Origin: Micromonospora echinospora
Lineage (GTDB): Bacteria > Actinomycetota > Actinomycetes > Mycobacteriales > Micromonosporaceae
DNA length: 64,000 nucleotides
Direction of reading: 5' to 3'
NCBI RefSeq assembly: GCF_014203425.1
Contig: NZ_JACHJC010000001.1
Location: 5,048,001-5,112,000, forward strand
A program made the position numbers and the translations under genes. Under the pieces are notes generated by a model. That model had not been told where the DNA came from, did not search any database, and saw only the letters and a list, made by a program, of their open reading frames with translations. Positions 41,304-50,409 of the stretch are shown here, one piece after another; the stretch's first letter is position 1, and the number at the start of each line of letters is the position of its first letter.

Positions 41304-41999
41304 TCAGACCGCGAGGGCCGCGCGTACCTCCCGCTCCGCCGTCACTCCCCCGTCGCCGTGCGAGGTGACCCGGCCGGATTCGAGGACGTGGTAGCGGCTC
41401 GCCACCCGCAGCGCGAACCCGAGGTGCTGCTCGACGAGCAGCACGCTGAAGCCGGACTGCCGGGTCAGCTCGACGATCCGCTCCTGGATCTCGGCGACCA
41501 CCGACGGCTGGATGCCCTCGGTCGGCTCGTCCAGCATGAGCAGCCGCGGCCGGGTGATCAACGCGCGGGCGATGGCGAGCTGCTGACGCTGACCACCGGA
41601 GAGCAGCCCCGCCCGCCGCCGCAGCAGCGGACGCAGCGCCGGGAACAGGTCCAGCACCTCCGCGGTCACCACCGCGCCGTCGCGCCGGGCGTCGGCGACG
41701 AGGCGCAGGTTCTCCGCCGCCGTCAGGTGCGGGAAGCACTGCTGGCCCTGCGGGACGTACGCCATGCCGCGCGCCACGCGCTCGTGCGGCGCGAGACGGG
41801 TGACGTCCTCGCCGTCCAGCTCGACGGTGCCGGCGGTCGGGCGCAGCAGGCCCGCCGCGACCCGCAGCAGGGTGCTCTTGCCGGCGCCGTTGTGCCCGAG
41901 CACCGCGGCCACCCCGTCGGGCGGGACGGCGAGGTCCACGCCGTGCAGCACCCGGGAACGTCCGTATCCGGCGTGCACCCCACTCAGGGTCAGCATCAT
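41304..41999 (-). CDS. urtE: Urea ABC transporter ATP-binding protein UrtE
   Basis: 231-residue LivF-type ATPase, last gene of urtABCDE. Walker A GHNGAGKST, a Q-loop in YVPQGQQCFPHLT, signature LLSGGQRQQ, Walker B LLMLDEPTEGIQPS and H-loop LLVEQH are visible. The ATG at 41999 overlaps the urtD stop (ATGA). It energises urea uptake with UrtD; the GIQPS variant after DEPTE is characteristic of UrtE rather than branched-chain amino-acid LivF. Confidence 0.93.
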   Translation of the reverse strand: MMLTLSGVHAGYGRSRVLHGVDLAVPPDGVAAVLGHNGAGKSTLLRVAAGLLRPTAGTVELDGEDVTRLAPHERVARGMAYVPQGQQCFPHLTAAENLRLVADARRDGAVVTAEVLDLFPALRPLLRRRAGLLSGGQRQQLAIARALITRPRLLMLDEPTEGIQPSVVAEIQERIVELTRQSGFSVLLVEQHLGFALRVASRYHVLESGRVTSHGDGGVTAEREVRAALAV

Positions 42000-42772
42000 G
42001 CCTCCAGACCGCTGGGGACCGACCCGGCGTCGACCGGATGGCCGAGGTAGACCTCCTGCACGCGCGGGTCCGCCTGGACCTGCGCCACAGTGCCCTCGCT
42101 GAGCACCTTTCCCGCGTGCAGCACGGTGACGCTGCGCGCGAAGCGACGCAGGAAGTCCATGTCGTGCTCGATCACCACCACCGTGCGATCCCGGCTCACC
42201 GTCGCCAGCAGGGCGCCCGTGGCGTCGCGCTCCTCGTGGCTCATCCCGGCGACCGGCTCGTCGAGCAGCAGCAGCCGCGCGTCCTGCACCAGCAGCATGC
42301 CGATCTCCAACCACTGCTTCTGGCCGTGCGCGAGCGTGCCGGCGAGCTGGTCGGCCCGGCCGGTCAGCCCGATGGTCTCCAGCGCGGCGGCCACCTCGTC
42401 GGGGATCCCCCGCCGACGCCGGGCGAGGGTGGCCCAGCTCCGGCGGGCGCCCGCGGCGATGTCGAGGTTCTGCACGACCGACAGCTCCTCGAAGATCGTC
42501 GACGTCTGGAACGTCCGGCCGACGCCGAGCCGGCTGATCCGGTGCACCGGGCGACCCAGCAGCTCCTGGTCGCCGAAGCGCACCGAGCCGGTGGCCCGCA
42601 CCAGACCGGTGATCGCGTCGACAAGGGTGGTCTTGCCGGCGCCGTTCGGCCCGATCAGGAACCGGATGTCACCGGCGGGCACCTCCAGCGAGACGCCGTC
42701 CACGGCGGTGAAGCCGTCGAAGCTGACCCGCACGTCACGGACGGACAGCCCGTCCAGCCGGTCGTCGCTCAT
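41996..42772 (-). CDS. urtD: Urea ABC transporter ATP-binding protein UrtD
   Basis: 258-residue LivG-type ATPase with Walker A GPNGAGKTT, TFQTSTIFEELSVVQNLDIA, the modified signature TLAHGQKQWLEIGM, Walker B LLLLDEPVAGMSHEE and VIEHDMDFL. The AHGQKQWLEIGM and AGMSHEE wording is typical of UrtD. The ATG at 42772 is preceded by GGAGGTG and overlaps the urtC stop. Works with UrtE on the UrtBC permease. Confidence 0.95.
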   Translation of the reverse strand: MSDDRLDGLSVRDVRVSFDGFTAVDGVSLEVPAGDIRFLIGPNGAGKTTLVDAITGLVRATGSVRFGDQELLGRPVHRISRLGVGRTFQTSTIFEELSVVQNLDIAAGARRSWATLARRRRGIPDEVAAALETIGLTGRADQLAGTLAHGQKQWLEIGMLLVQDARLLLLDEPVAGMSHEERDATGALLATVSRDRTVVVIEHDMDFLRRFARSVTVLHAGKVLSEGTVAQVQADPRVQEVYLGHPVDAGSVPSGLEA

Positions 42773-43956
42773 TGGTGCACCTCCGCCCGCTCGGCACGTC
42801 GTCGGCCCAGCACCGGCCAGCCGCGCCGGCTCCGCTCCGGGCCGGCGTCGCGGCGGCGGGCCAGCGCCCACAGCGACGCCAGGCCGCCGGGAAGGAACGC
42901 CACCACCACCACGAAGAGCAGACCCTGCAGGTACGTCCAGGTGCCCGGGAAACGTTCGGACAGGGCGGTACGCGCCCAGGCGACCGCCACCGCGCCGAGC
43001 ACCGGCCCGAGCAGCGTGGCCCGGCCGCCCACCGCCACACCGATGACGAACTCGATCGACGGGACGATGCCGATGAGGGCGGGCGAGATGATGCCCACCG
43101 CCGGCACGAACAGCGCGCCGGCGAGGCCCGCCATGCCCGCCGCCACCACGTAGGCGACGAGCTTCACCGACGCCGGGTCGTAGCCGAGGAAACGGACCCG
43201 CTCCTCGCTGTCACGTACCGCCACCAGCAGTTCCCCGTAGCGGCTGTGGATGAGCTGGCGGGCCAGCGCGAGCAGCCCGAGCAGGACGCCGGCGATGATG
43301 AAGTAGACCATCCGCTGGTTGACCGGGTCGTCCAGGTCGTAACCGAAGAAGCCCTGGATGTCGGTGAGCCCGTTGGTGCCGCCAGTGGTCCCCTGCTGGC
43401 CGATCAACAGGATCACCATGGCGGCGGCGAGAGCCTGGCTGAGGATGGCGAAGTACGCGCCCCGCACACGACGGCGGAACACCAGCGAGCCGAGCCCGAA
43501 GGCGACGGCCATCGGCAGCAGAACCGTGGCCGGCAGCGCGAACCACGGGCTGGCGAACGGCCGCCACCAGACTGGCAGTTCGTCGAGCTGCCCGTACAGC
43601 TGCATGAAGTCGGGCATCCCACCGGGACCCGCGTCGGCGAGCTTGAGGTGCATGGCCATCGCGTAGCCGCCCAGGCCGAAGAAGACGCCCTGGCCGAGGG
43701 TGAGCATGCCGCCGCGCCCCCAGGCGATGCCGATGCCGACGGCCACCATGGCGACGCAGAGGTACTTGGCGAGCAGGGCCAGCCGGAAGTCCGACAGCGT
43801 CAGCGGCGCGACGGCGAACAGCAGCGCCGCGCCGAACGCGAACCCCGCCGCCGTGCGCAGCCGCGGCCGGTCACCGGACCGGCTCGGAGGCGCGATGTCG
43901 GCCGGGGCCGGTGCGCCCCCGGCGGTACTCGGCGGCGCGGGTGTCACGGCGGTCAT
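42769..43956 (-). CDS. urtC: Urea ABC transporter permease UrtC
   Basis: 395-residue LivM-type permease with about eight to ten helices and a long hydrophilic N-terminus. It contains GIAWGRGGMLTLGQGVFFGLGGYAMAMHLKLA in segmented form, WWRPF and QGTTGGTNGLTDIQGFFGYDL, typical of UrtC. The ATG at 43956 has CAGGAG upstream and overlaps the urtB stop (ATGA). Confidence 0.94.
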   Translation of the reverse strand: MTAVTPAPPSTAGGAPAPADIAPPSRSGDRPRLRTAAGFAFGAALLFAVAPLTLSDFRLALLAKYLCVAMVAVGIGIAWGRGGMLTLGQGVFFGLGGYAMAMHLKLADAGPGGMPDFMQLYGQLDELPVWWRPFASPWFALPATVLLPMAVAFGLGSLVFRRRVRGAYFAILSQALAAAMVILLIGQQGTTGGTNGLTDIQGFFGYDLDDPVNQRMVYFIIAGVLLGLLALARQLIHSRYGELLVAVRDSEERVRFLGYDPASVKLVAYVVAAGMAGLAGALFVPAVGIISPALIGIVPSIEFVIGVAVGGRATLLGPVLGAVAVAWARTALSERFPGTWTYLQGLLFVVVVAFLPGGLASLWALARRRDAGPERSRRGWPVLGRRRAERAEVHQ

Positions 43957-44840
43957 GCGAGGCTCCTGGTCCGCAGGGTGAACAGGCCCTGTGGCCGCCA
44001 CTGGAGGAACGCGACGATCGCCACGAAGACGATCACCTTGGCGACGCTGAGGGTCGTGAGGTACTCCCCGGTGGCCTGGAGGACCCCGAGGGCGAAGGCG
44101 ACGATCACGCTGCCCTTGAGCTGACCGATCCCGCCGACCACGACGACCAGGAAGGCGTCGATGATCAGGTTGGTGCCCATGGTCGGGCCGATCGGGCCGA
44201 GGAGGGTGAGCGCCACCCCGGCGAGCCCGGCCAGGCCCGAGCCGAGAAAGAAGGTCGTCCGGTCGACCCGGGTGGTGGGGATGCCGGACACCGCGGCGAG
44301 GTCGCGGTTCTGCACGACCGCGCGGATCCGGCGCCCCAACGGGGTGAACCGCAGCGCCAGAGTGAGGGCGGCGACGGCGGCCAGGGCGAGGGCCAGGATG
44401 AACAGCCGGTTGTTGGCGACCGTCAGCCCGCCGGGCACCGCCACGTTGCCGGTGAGCAGGTCCGGCGCGCGGGTCTGCACGTTCGGACTGCCGAAGATGT
44501 CCCGGGCGAGCTGTTGCAGCATCAGGGACACGCCCCAGGTGACCAGCAGGGTGTCCAGGGGACGGGCGTAGAGCCGGCGGATCAGCAGGATCTCCAGCAG
44601 CACCCCCATCGTGCCGGCGACCACGAACGCCACCGGCAGCGCGACCAGCAGCGACAGGCCGGCGCCGGTGATGCTCTGTTGCAGCACGTACGTGGTGTAG
44701 GCGCCGGCCATGATGAATTCGCCGTGCGCCATGTTGATGACATTCATCTGGCCGAAGGTCAGCGCCAGCCCGAGCGCGATGAGCAGCAGCACCGCGCCGA
44801 TGCTGATGCCGGTGAAGAGTTGACCGAAGAGGACTGTCAC
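43953..44840 (-). CDS. urtB: Urea ABC transporter permease UrtB
   Basis: 295-residue LivH-type permease with about eight helices; conserved GLALTFGQMNVINMAHGEF near residues 24-42, GSGLAGLAGVALTLLGPIGPTMG and IVAFLQWRPQGLF at the end. GTG start at 44840, GGGAG upstream. It is separated from urtA by 76 bases containing a strong stem-loop. Confidence 0.94.
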   Translation of the reverse strand: MTVLFGQLFTGISIGAVLLLIALGLALTFGQMNVINMAHGEFIMAGAYTTYVLQQSITGAGLSLLVALPVAFVVAGTMGVLLEILLIRRLYARPLDTLLVTWGVSLMLQQLARDIFGSPNVQTRAPDLLTGNVAVPGGLTVANNRLFILALALAAVAALTLALRFTPLGRRIRAVVQNRDLAAVSGIPTTRVDRTTFFLGSGLAGLAGVALTLLGPIGPTMGTNLIIDAFLVVVVGGIGQLKGSVIVAFALGVLQATGEYLTTLSVAKVIVFVAIVAFLQWRPQGLFTLRTRSLA

Positions 44841-44870
44841 GGTGGGTACTCCCGTACTGCTGGTCGGGGA

Positions 44871-44906
44871 CCCGGGCGGGGCGCGTCGTCGCGGTGCCCG
44901 CCCGGG
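44871..44906 (-). terminator. Intra-operon stem-loop between urtA and urtB
   Basis: A perfect 10-bp GC stem (44871-44880 with 44897-44906), extendable past one mismatch, lies directly after the urtA stop. Its position matches the hairpin after the sugar-binding gene at 8858-8896 and suggests excess binding protein relative to permease. Confidence 0.65.
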
Positions 44907-44916
44907 GCCGGCGTCG

Positions 44917-46161
44917 TCAGCTCAGGCCGCTCGCCCACGGATAGGTCTTGAGGTACGGGTCCGGCGCGATCGGCTTGCCGGAGTTCCACACCTCGGTGAT
45001 CAGGCCGTCCGCGCCGACCTTGCCGATGCGGGCGGTCTTGGCGATGTGCTGGGTCTTGCCGTCGACGGTGACCAGGCCCTCCGGCGCGTCGAAGGTGATT
45101 CCGTCGGAGGCGCCGCGGACCTTCTCGACGTCGAACGCGCCGGCCTTCTCGACCATCGCCTTCCACAGGTAGACGCTGACGTAGGCGGCCTCCATCGGGT
45201 CGCTCGTCGGCTTGTCCGCGCCGTACTTCGCCTTGTACGCGGCCACGAACTTGCCGTTCGCCGCGCCGGGCGTGGTCTGGTAGTAGTTCCAGGCGGTCAG
45301 TTGCCCCTCCAGGTACTGGGTGCCGATGCTCTTTACCTCCTCCTCGGCGATGGACACCGACACCACCGGCATCGCGGCGGCGGTCAGGCCGGCCGACTTG
45401 TACTCCTTGAAGAACGCCACGTTGCTGTCGCCGTTGAGGGTGTTGAAGACCGCCTTCGCGCCGGACGACTTGACCTTGTTGACGATCGTGCCGAATTCGG
45501 TGGACCCGAGCGGCGCGTAATCCTCGCCGACCACTGTCATCCCGTTCGCCGCCGCGTACGCCTTGATGATTTTGTTTGCCGTCCGCGGGAAGACGTAGTC
45601 GCTGCCGACCAGGTAGACCGACTTCGTCCCCTGGGCCTTGAGGTAGTCGAGCCCGGGGACGATCTGCTGGTTGGTCGTCGCGCCCGTGTAGAAGATGTAG
45701 GGCGACTGTTCCAGACCCTCGTACTGCACCGGGTAGAACAGCAGCGCCTTGTTCTTCTCGAACACCGGCTTGACCGCCTTACGGCTGGCCGACGTCCAGC
45801 ACCCGAAAACGGCTGCGACCCGGTCCTCGGAGATGAGCTTCTCGGCCTTCTCCGCGAAGGTGGGCCAGTCCGAGGCGCCGTCCTCCCCGACCGGCTGGAT
45901 CTTCTTGCCGAGGACGCCGCCGGCCGCGTTGATCTCCTCGACGGCGAGCATGATGGAGTCGCGGACGGTGACCTCGCTGATCGCCATGGTGCCGGAGAGC
46001 GAGTTGAGCAGGCCCACCTTGACGGTGTTGCCGGAGACGTCGGCGGTGACGCCGGCCGCGCCGCCCTCGTCACTGGTCTTGCTGCCGCACGCGGTCATGG
46101 CCGCCGCGGCGACGAGGGTCATGGCACCCGCCAGGATACGGCGGCCCCAAAGAACTGACAT
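44917..46161 (-). CDS. urtA: Urea ABC transporter substrate-binding lipoprotein UrtA
   Basis: 414-residue Peripl_BP_5-type binding protein with lipobox MTAC (Cys25). The UrtA-type text [54 protein letters not shown] and GSDYVFPRT is clear. The ATG at 46161 follows GGGAGA. First gene of urtABCDE, taking up urea for the urease encoded a few kilobases away. A 400-base upstream region probably holds nitrogen-regulatory sites. Confidence 0.95.
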   Translation of the reverse strand: MSVLWGRRILAGAMTLVAAAAMTACGSKTSDEGGAAGVTADVSGNTVKVGLLNSLSGTMAISEVTVRDSIMLAVEEINAAGGVLGKKIQPVGEDGASDWPTFAEKAEKLISEDRVAAVFGCWTSASRKAVKPVFEKNKALLFYPVQYEGLEQSPYIFYTGATTNQQIVPGLDYLKAQGTKSVYLVGSDYVFPRTANKIIKAYAAANGMTVVGEDYAPLGSTEFGTIVNKVKSSGAKAVFNTLNGDSNVAFFKEYKSAGLTAAAMPVVSVSIAEEEVKSIGTQYLEGQLTAWNYYQTTPGAANGKFVAAYKAKYGADKPTSDPMEAAYVSVYLWKAMVEKAGAFDVEKVRGASDGITFDAPEGLVTVDGKTQHIAKTARIGKVGADGLITEVWNSGKPIAPDPYLKTYPWASGLS

Positions 46162-46564
46162 CTAATCTCCCTGCGGTGCACTCAAGTATCGAAAGGACGG
46201 TCGGTGCGGTCCGGTGGAGTTGGCGATGCCGAGGTCGACGGGTGGACGTCGCCTGTGGTCATCGCATCGGTTACGGGCACGCAAAGCGTTGACCGGCATG
46301 ATTGCGCGGACGTTTCCCAGTCCTTAATTGACTGTTTCCCGCACACCTGGAGAGAACGCATGACACAACGGCTGACACCGTCGCACGTAAGACGGTTTCA
46401 GCCGTGATTAATTCGGTGAAGAATTGCCACCACAATGGTCGGCGGACAGATTCCGCCGACGGTGGACAGACGATCGTGGTATCCGCCCTCAGGGGTAGAT
46501 ACTTCACGCAGGAAGCATCTTATGGCCGGGCCGGGTGGACGTGTCAAGGGTCTGTACCGGGCGG
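46162..46564 (-). promoter_or_regulatory. urtA upstream region with GlnR-like boxes
   Basis: No gene is visible here; short frames lack support. On the minus strand two GAAAC boxes (46334-46338 and 46312-46316 as GTTTC on plus) are exactly 22 bases apart, the b-box spacing of the actinobacterial GlnR operator, but the GTnAC a-boxes between and before them are poor. A further GTAAC (46270-46274) is nearer the gene. Nitrogen control of urea transport by GlnR is known in actinomycetes; binding here is a hypothesis. Confidence 0.35.
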
Positions 46565-47683
46565 TCAGAGCTGGGCGAGCACTGTGAAGTCGAGACCGTC
46601 GGCCTCGGCGAGGTAGATCCGCTGGCGCACGTGCCGTCGACGCAGCTGCAGCCGACCGCGCGGCCCGTGGTACGCCACCGTGTCGGCAGCCGTCTCGATC
46701 GCCCGTACGTCGAGGGTGCGGGCCTGCCCGATCAGGGCGGCGAGCAGCATCACGCCCTCGTAGCAGGACTCCCCCAGGCTGCCCAGCGGCGGCGCCTCCA
46801 CCCCGAACCGGCGGGCGAACTCGCCGTGGAAGTCCAGGTTCTCCTGCGTCACGAGGCCGGCGAAGAAGCCCGCCGTGCTGTAGAGCCGCCGCGTCGCGCC
46901 CGCCCCGCTGGCCAGCAGCATGTTCTCGTCCATCAGGGTGCTCAGCCGCAGGCAGCGCTGGTCCATCGCGGCACGCGCGAACGCCCTGTTGAACCGCACC
47001 GCGTCCGCGCCGACGAGCAGCATCACCACGGCGTCGGCCGCGCTGCGCTCGATCCGGCGCAACACGTCGTCGAAGTCGTGCGTCTCCAACGGCAGGAACG
47101 CCTGCCCCACCACGCGACCACCGCCGCGCAGCGCGTACCGCTGGGCCGCCCGCGCGGTACGCCGGGGCCACACGTAGTCGTTGCCGACCACAAACCAGCG
47201 GCGCACGCCCTGCTCCCCCGCGAGCAGCCGCATCGCGGGCCACAGTTGCGCGTCCGGCGTCTCGCTTGTCAGATAGACCCCTTCGGTACGCTCACCGCCC
47301 TCGTACAGGGCGGTGTAGACGTACGGCACGCGGTGCGCGACCCGGGGCGCGAGCGCCTGCCGCACCGAAGAGATGTGCCAGCCGGTCACGCCCTGCACGG
47401 CGCCCATCGACACCAGCGCCTCCACCTGGGCGGCCACCTCGGCCGGCGGGGCGCCACCGTCGAGGGGCACCAGCCGCACCTCGCGGCCCAGCACCCCGCC
47501 ACCGGCGTTGATCTCCTCGACCGCGAGCTGGGCACAGAGTTCGCAGGTCGGGCCGAACATTCCCGCCGGCCCGCGCATCGGGTACACCAGCGCGATGCTG
47601 ACCACGGCCCGATCGACTGTGAGCCACGGCGGTGCCGGCGCGGACATGAGCCCATGATTGCCCGGCCGACGTGGGAAAACCAT
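46565..47683 (-). CDS. UrtA/AmiC-like periplasmic-binding-fold protein without signal peptide
   Basis: About 372 residues of the Peripl_BP_5/6 fold: [42 protein letters not shown], here in pieces, then VTGWHISSVRQALAP, VGNDYVWPRRTARAAQ and LYSTAGFFAGLVTQENLDFHGEF in order. Unlike UrtA there is no hydrophobic signal or lipobox, so it is probably cytosolic and acts as a sensor, in the manner of AmiC. The ATG at 47683 has GGAGAG upstream; the ATG at 47647 is an alternative. It is divergent from a MarR regulator, 60 bases between starts, and is positioned between the urea transporter and urease. Confidence 0.8.
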   Translation of the reverse strand: MVFPRRPGNHGLMSAPAPPWLTVDRAVVSIALVYPMRGPAGMFGPTCELCAQLAVEEINAGGGVLGREVRLVPLDGGAPPAEVAAQVEALVSMGAVQGVTGWHISSVRQALAPRVAHRVPYVYTALYEGGERTEGVYLTSETPDAQLWPAMRLLAGEQGVRRWFVVGNDYVWPRRTARAAQRYALRGGGRVVGQAFLPLETHDFDDVLRRIERSAADAVVMLLVGADAVRFNRAFARAAMDQRCLRLSTLMDENMLLASGAGATRRLYSTAGFFAGLVTQENLDFHGEFARRFGVEAPPLGSLGESCYEGVMLLAALIGQARTLDVRAIETAADTVAYHGPRGRLQLRRRHVRQRIYLAEADGLDFTVLAQL

Positions 47684-47743
47684 AGCTCTCCATGGACCGG
47701 GACGAGTCGCTACCATGGCAGGGCCACCGGCCCAGGGAGTTCC

Positions 47744-48208
47744 ATGTCAGACGTGCCCGGGGCGCCAGCCGATCTGCTGCGCTCGCTCACCCGCGCCGAA
47801 CGGCTGCTCTCCCGCCGGTTGGCCGCCGTGCTGGCCGACGACGACCTGACCACGGAGGCGTGGCGGGTGCTCTGCCTGCTCGCCGACGGTCAGGGCCATC
47901 CGATGAGCGAGGTGTCCGCCGAGGCGTCGTTGCCGCCGGGGACCCTCACCAAGCTGGTCGACCAGCTCGTCGACCGTAACCTCGTGTTCCGGCGGATCGA
48001 CCCGCTGGACCGCCGGCGTATCCGGGCCTACCTGACCGCCCGGGGCCGCCGCGAGCACGCCCGCCTCGACGAGCGGGTCCGCACCAGCCTCGCCGAGGCG
48101 GACGTACCGGCCGACACCGCCCTGCTCGACCACCTCGCCGAGCTGATCGCCCGCCTCGACCCGGCGGGCCGCCGCGACATCGCCGAGGCGGCCGGCCTTC
48201 GCCGTTGA
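47744..48208 (+). CDS. MarR-family transcriptional regulator
   Basis: 154 residues with a winged helix (about 38-105): TEAWRVLCLLADGQGHPMSEV, LPPGTLTKLVDQLVDRNLVFRRIDPLDRRRI, then dimerisation helices. The ATG at 47744 has GGGAG upstream. It is divergent from the signal-less UrtA-like gene and convergent, eight bases apart, with ureD. The shared 60-base divergent region is the obvious target; ligand unknown, possibly an amide or urea-related compound. Confidence 0.88.
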   Translation: MSDVPGAPADLLRSLTRAERLLSRRLAAVLADDDLTTEAWRVLCLLADGQGHPMSEVSAEASLPPGTLTKLVDQLVDRNLVFRRIDPLDRRRIRAYLTARGRREHARLDERVRTSLAEADVPADTALLDHLAELIARLDPAGRRDIAEAAGLRR

Positions 48209-48216
48209 CCCTCGTC

Positions 48217-48957
48217 TCAATCCACCTCGGTGAGCAGCGGGTCGCCTTCGAGGTGGGCGCGCAGCGTGTGCGCGTCGGGAGCGGTGGCTGTCCACAGTGT
48301 CGCCGTACCGCCTGCCAGGGGCAGCCGGGCGAGGGTGCCCTCGACAGTCGCGGTCTCGTGGGGAAGCGACGGGTCCACCACCAGCAGTGACCCGGTGGCC
48401 GGCGCGCCGCCGAGCACCGCGGGGCCGGCCCAGCCGGGCGCGCCCGGTCCCACGGCAAGCGACTGGCGCAGCAGCGGCCGGCCGTCGTAGTCGACCCGGG
48501 TGTGGACGACCGCGCCGCCCGGCGCCTCGCCGTACCGGCCGCAGATCACCTCGTCGCGCCAGGTCAGCCTCGCCCCGGCGGCCAGCTCGACCCGGGACTC
48601 GGCGAGGTGGGCGCAGCCGGCCGCGGCGACCAGTTGCTCGGGCAGCCAGTGCAGTGCGCCGCCGTCGTGCACCACGGCGTTGACCGCCATCCGCGACACG
48701 ACGCCGGGCCGGCCGGGCAGGGCGACCGAGGCGGCGACGGTGTGTACCCGCACCGCCGCCCCCGGTCCCACGTCGATCTCCAGCCGCAGGTCGTCGCCGG
48801 CAAGCGGGCCGGCCGCACCGCCGACGACGTACACGGTCGCGACACCACCGCTGCCGGGCGTCTGTCGCAGCAGCAGCGGCGTCTCACCGCGCAGCTCGGC
48901 GAGGACCGTGCCGCCCCGGCCGTCGGCCCGGGCCACCAGCCGGGCGTGCGCGCGCAT
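48217..48957 (-). CDS. ureD: Urease accessory protein UreD
   Basis: 246 residues. Scaffold protein of the urease activation complex with UreF and UreG. Motifs: TPLLLRQTPG, LAGDDLRLEIDVGPGAAVRV, LHWLPEQLVAAAGCAH and WRDEVICGRYGE. The ATG shares one base with the ureG stop (TGATG). Last gene of ureABCFGD; the order matches other high-GC actinobacteria. Confidence 0.93.
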   Translation of the reverse strand: MRAHARLVARADGRGGTVLAELRGETPLLLRQTPGSGGVATVYVVGGAAGPLAGDDLRLEIDVGPGAAVRVHTVAASVALPGRPGVVSRMAVNAVVHDGGALHWLPEQLVAAAGCAHLAESRVELAAGARLTWRDEVICGRYGEAPGGAVVHTRVDYDGRPLLRQSLAVGPGAPGWAGPAVLGGAPATGSLLVVDPSLPHETATVEGTLARLPLAGGTATLWTATAPDAHTLRAHLEGDPLLTEVD

Positions 48958-49727
48958 CAGGCCGGGCCGCCCCGCGCGGCGGCCGGGTGCAGAGCCGCGT
49001 GGTGGGCCAGTTCGTGGCGGATCCAGTCGGCGACCCGCCCCGCCGCCGGGTCGCCGACGATCGACAGGAACACGGTCGGCAGGTCGCCGCGCCGGGCCCG
49101 CGCGTCCCGGTCCATGACGGCCAGGTCCGCGCCCACCATGGGGGCCAGGTCGGTCTTGTTGATCACGAGCAGGTCGGCGGACGTCACCCCGGGTCCGCCC
49201 TTGCGAGGCACCTTGTCCCCGCCGGCCACGTCGACCACGAATATCTGCCGGTCCACCAGGCCCCGGCTGAACGTGGCGGTCAGGTTGTCCCCGCCGCTCT
49301 CGACCAGCACCAGGTCCAGCGGGCCGACCGCCTCGGCCAACTCGTCCACGGCGTCGAGGTTGGCCCCGATGTCGTCCCGGATGGCGGTGTGCGGGCAGCA
49401 ACCGGTCTCCACGGCGCGGATCCGGGCCGGGTCCAGCACGCCGGCCCGCTTGAGGAAGTCGGCGTCCTCGGTCGTGTAGATGTCGTTGGTGACCACGCCG
49501 AGTCGCAGCTCACCGGCGAACGCCCGGCACAGGGCCGCCACCAGGGCGGTCTTGCCGGACCCGACCGGCCCGCCGATGCCGACGCGCAGCGCCCGGCCGG
49601 CTCGGGCCAGCGGCGGATGCGGGTCCACCCCCGGTTCGGGGTGGGTGTGCGGAACGGTCTCGTCGTGCGGGGCAGGATTCCGGCCGGCAGTGGGCGTAGC
49701 GGCCGGCACAACGGTGTCAGGACGCAA
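48957..49727 (-). CDS. ureG: Urease accessory GTPase UreG
   Basis: 256 residues. SIMIBI GTPase delivering nickel: P-loop [12 protein letters not shown] (near residue 50), [19 protein letters not shown], the nickel-binding [11 protein letters not shown] and ESGGDNL, NKTDLAP. The N-terminal extension holds His residues ([15 protein letters not shown]) that may bind metal. The TTG at 49727 has GGGAGG eight bases upstream and overlaps ureF by 11 bases; a GTG at 49709 is the alternative. Confidence 0.94.
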   Translation of the reverse strand: MRPDTVVPAATPTAGRNPAPHDETVPHTHPEPGVDPHPPLARAGRALRVGIGGPVGSGKTALVAALCRAFAGELRLGVVTNDIYTTEDADFLKRAGVLDPARIRAVETGCCPHTAIRDDIGANLDAVDELAEAVGPLDLVLVESGGDNLTATFSRGLVDRQIFVVDVAGGDKVPRKGGPGVTSADLLVINKTDLAPMVGADLAVMDRDARARRGDLPTVFLSIVGDPAAGRVADWIRHELAHHAALHPAAARGGPA

Positions 49728-50409
49728 AGAGACGCACCTCCCAGGTGGCATGAGCTTCGGCATGGATGTCGGCAAGAGGAGCGGCCGCCGCGGGCAGCCG
49801 CTCGGGTGGATCGTCGGCGGCCCGGGCCGCCTCGGCGGCGGTGCCGTCGCACAAATCGGCGAGACCGACCAGCAGGGCCTGGACCTGGTACGGGTCGAGG
49901 CCGAGCAGGCGTACGGCCGCACTGGCCGCACCGGTCACCGTCCAGTGGGCGGCGACCGTGGCGGTCTCGGCGCGGCTCAGGTCGGCGGCGGCGCAGAGCA
50001 GCCCGAGCACCAACGGCTGGTGCGGTCCGCCAGGTGTGGAGGGCAGGTCGTCGAAGGACGCCTGCGGCCAGATGGCCCGGCCCGCGCGCAGCAGAGCCCG
50101 TCCCTGGCGACGGGACACCGTGCGCAGCGCCGGTGCCGCCGTCCGGGCGTCCAGCTCCGCGTCGAGCAACGCCAGCGTGGACCCGCGTACGGCGGAGCCG
50201 GCCGAGGTCACCGCCCGGTGCGCCGCCGCCGCGAACGCCGCACCGACCAGCCCGGCGGTGGCCAGCCGACCGGCCAGGAACGCCTCCAACGTGGCCAGGT
50301 CGGTGACCCGGCCGGAGGCGACGGCCGCCTCCAGGCCGCCTGAGTGGGCGTGCGCGCCGGCCGGGAAGCGACCGTCGGCCAGCAGCAGGAGCAGGCTCGA
50401 CGTCGCCAT
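49717..50409 (-). CDS. ureF: Urease accessory protein UreF
   Basis: 230-residue helical protein with [25 protein letters not shown] at the N-terminus in two recognisable parts and a leucine-rich core; it gates UreG activity in the UreDFG complex. The ATG shares one base with the ureC stop. Rather Ala-rich, as in other actinobacteria. Confidence 0.9.
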   Translation of the reverse strand: MATSSLLLLLADGRFPAGAHAHSGGLEAAVASGRVTDLATLEAFLAGRLATAGLVGAAFAAAAHRAVTSAGSAVRGSTLALLDAELDARTAAPALRTVSRRQGRALLRAGRAIWPQASFDDLPSTPGGPHQPLVLGLLCAAADLSRAETATVAAHWTVTGAASAAVRLLGLDPYQVQALLVGLADLCDGTAAEAARAADDPPERLPAAAAPLADIHAEAHATWEVRLFAS

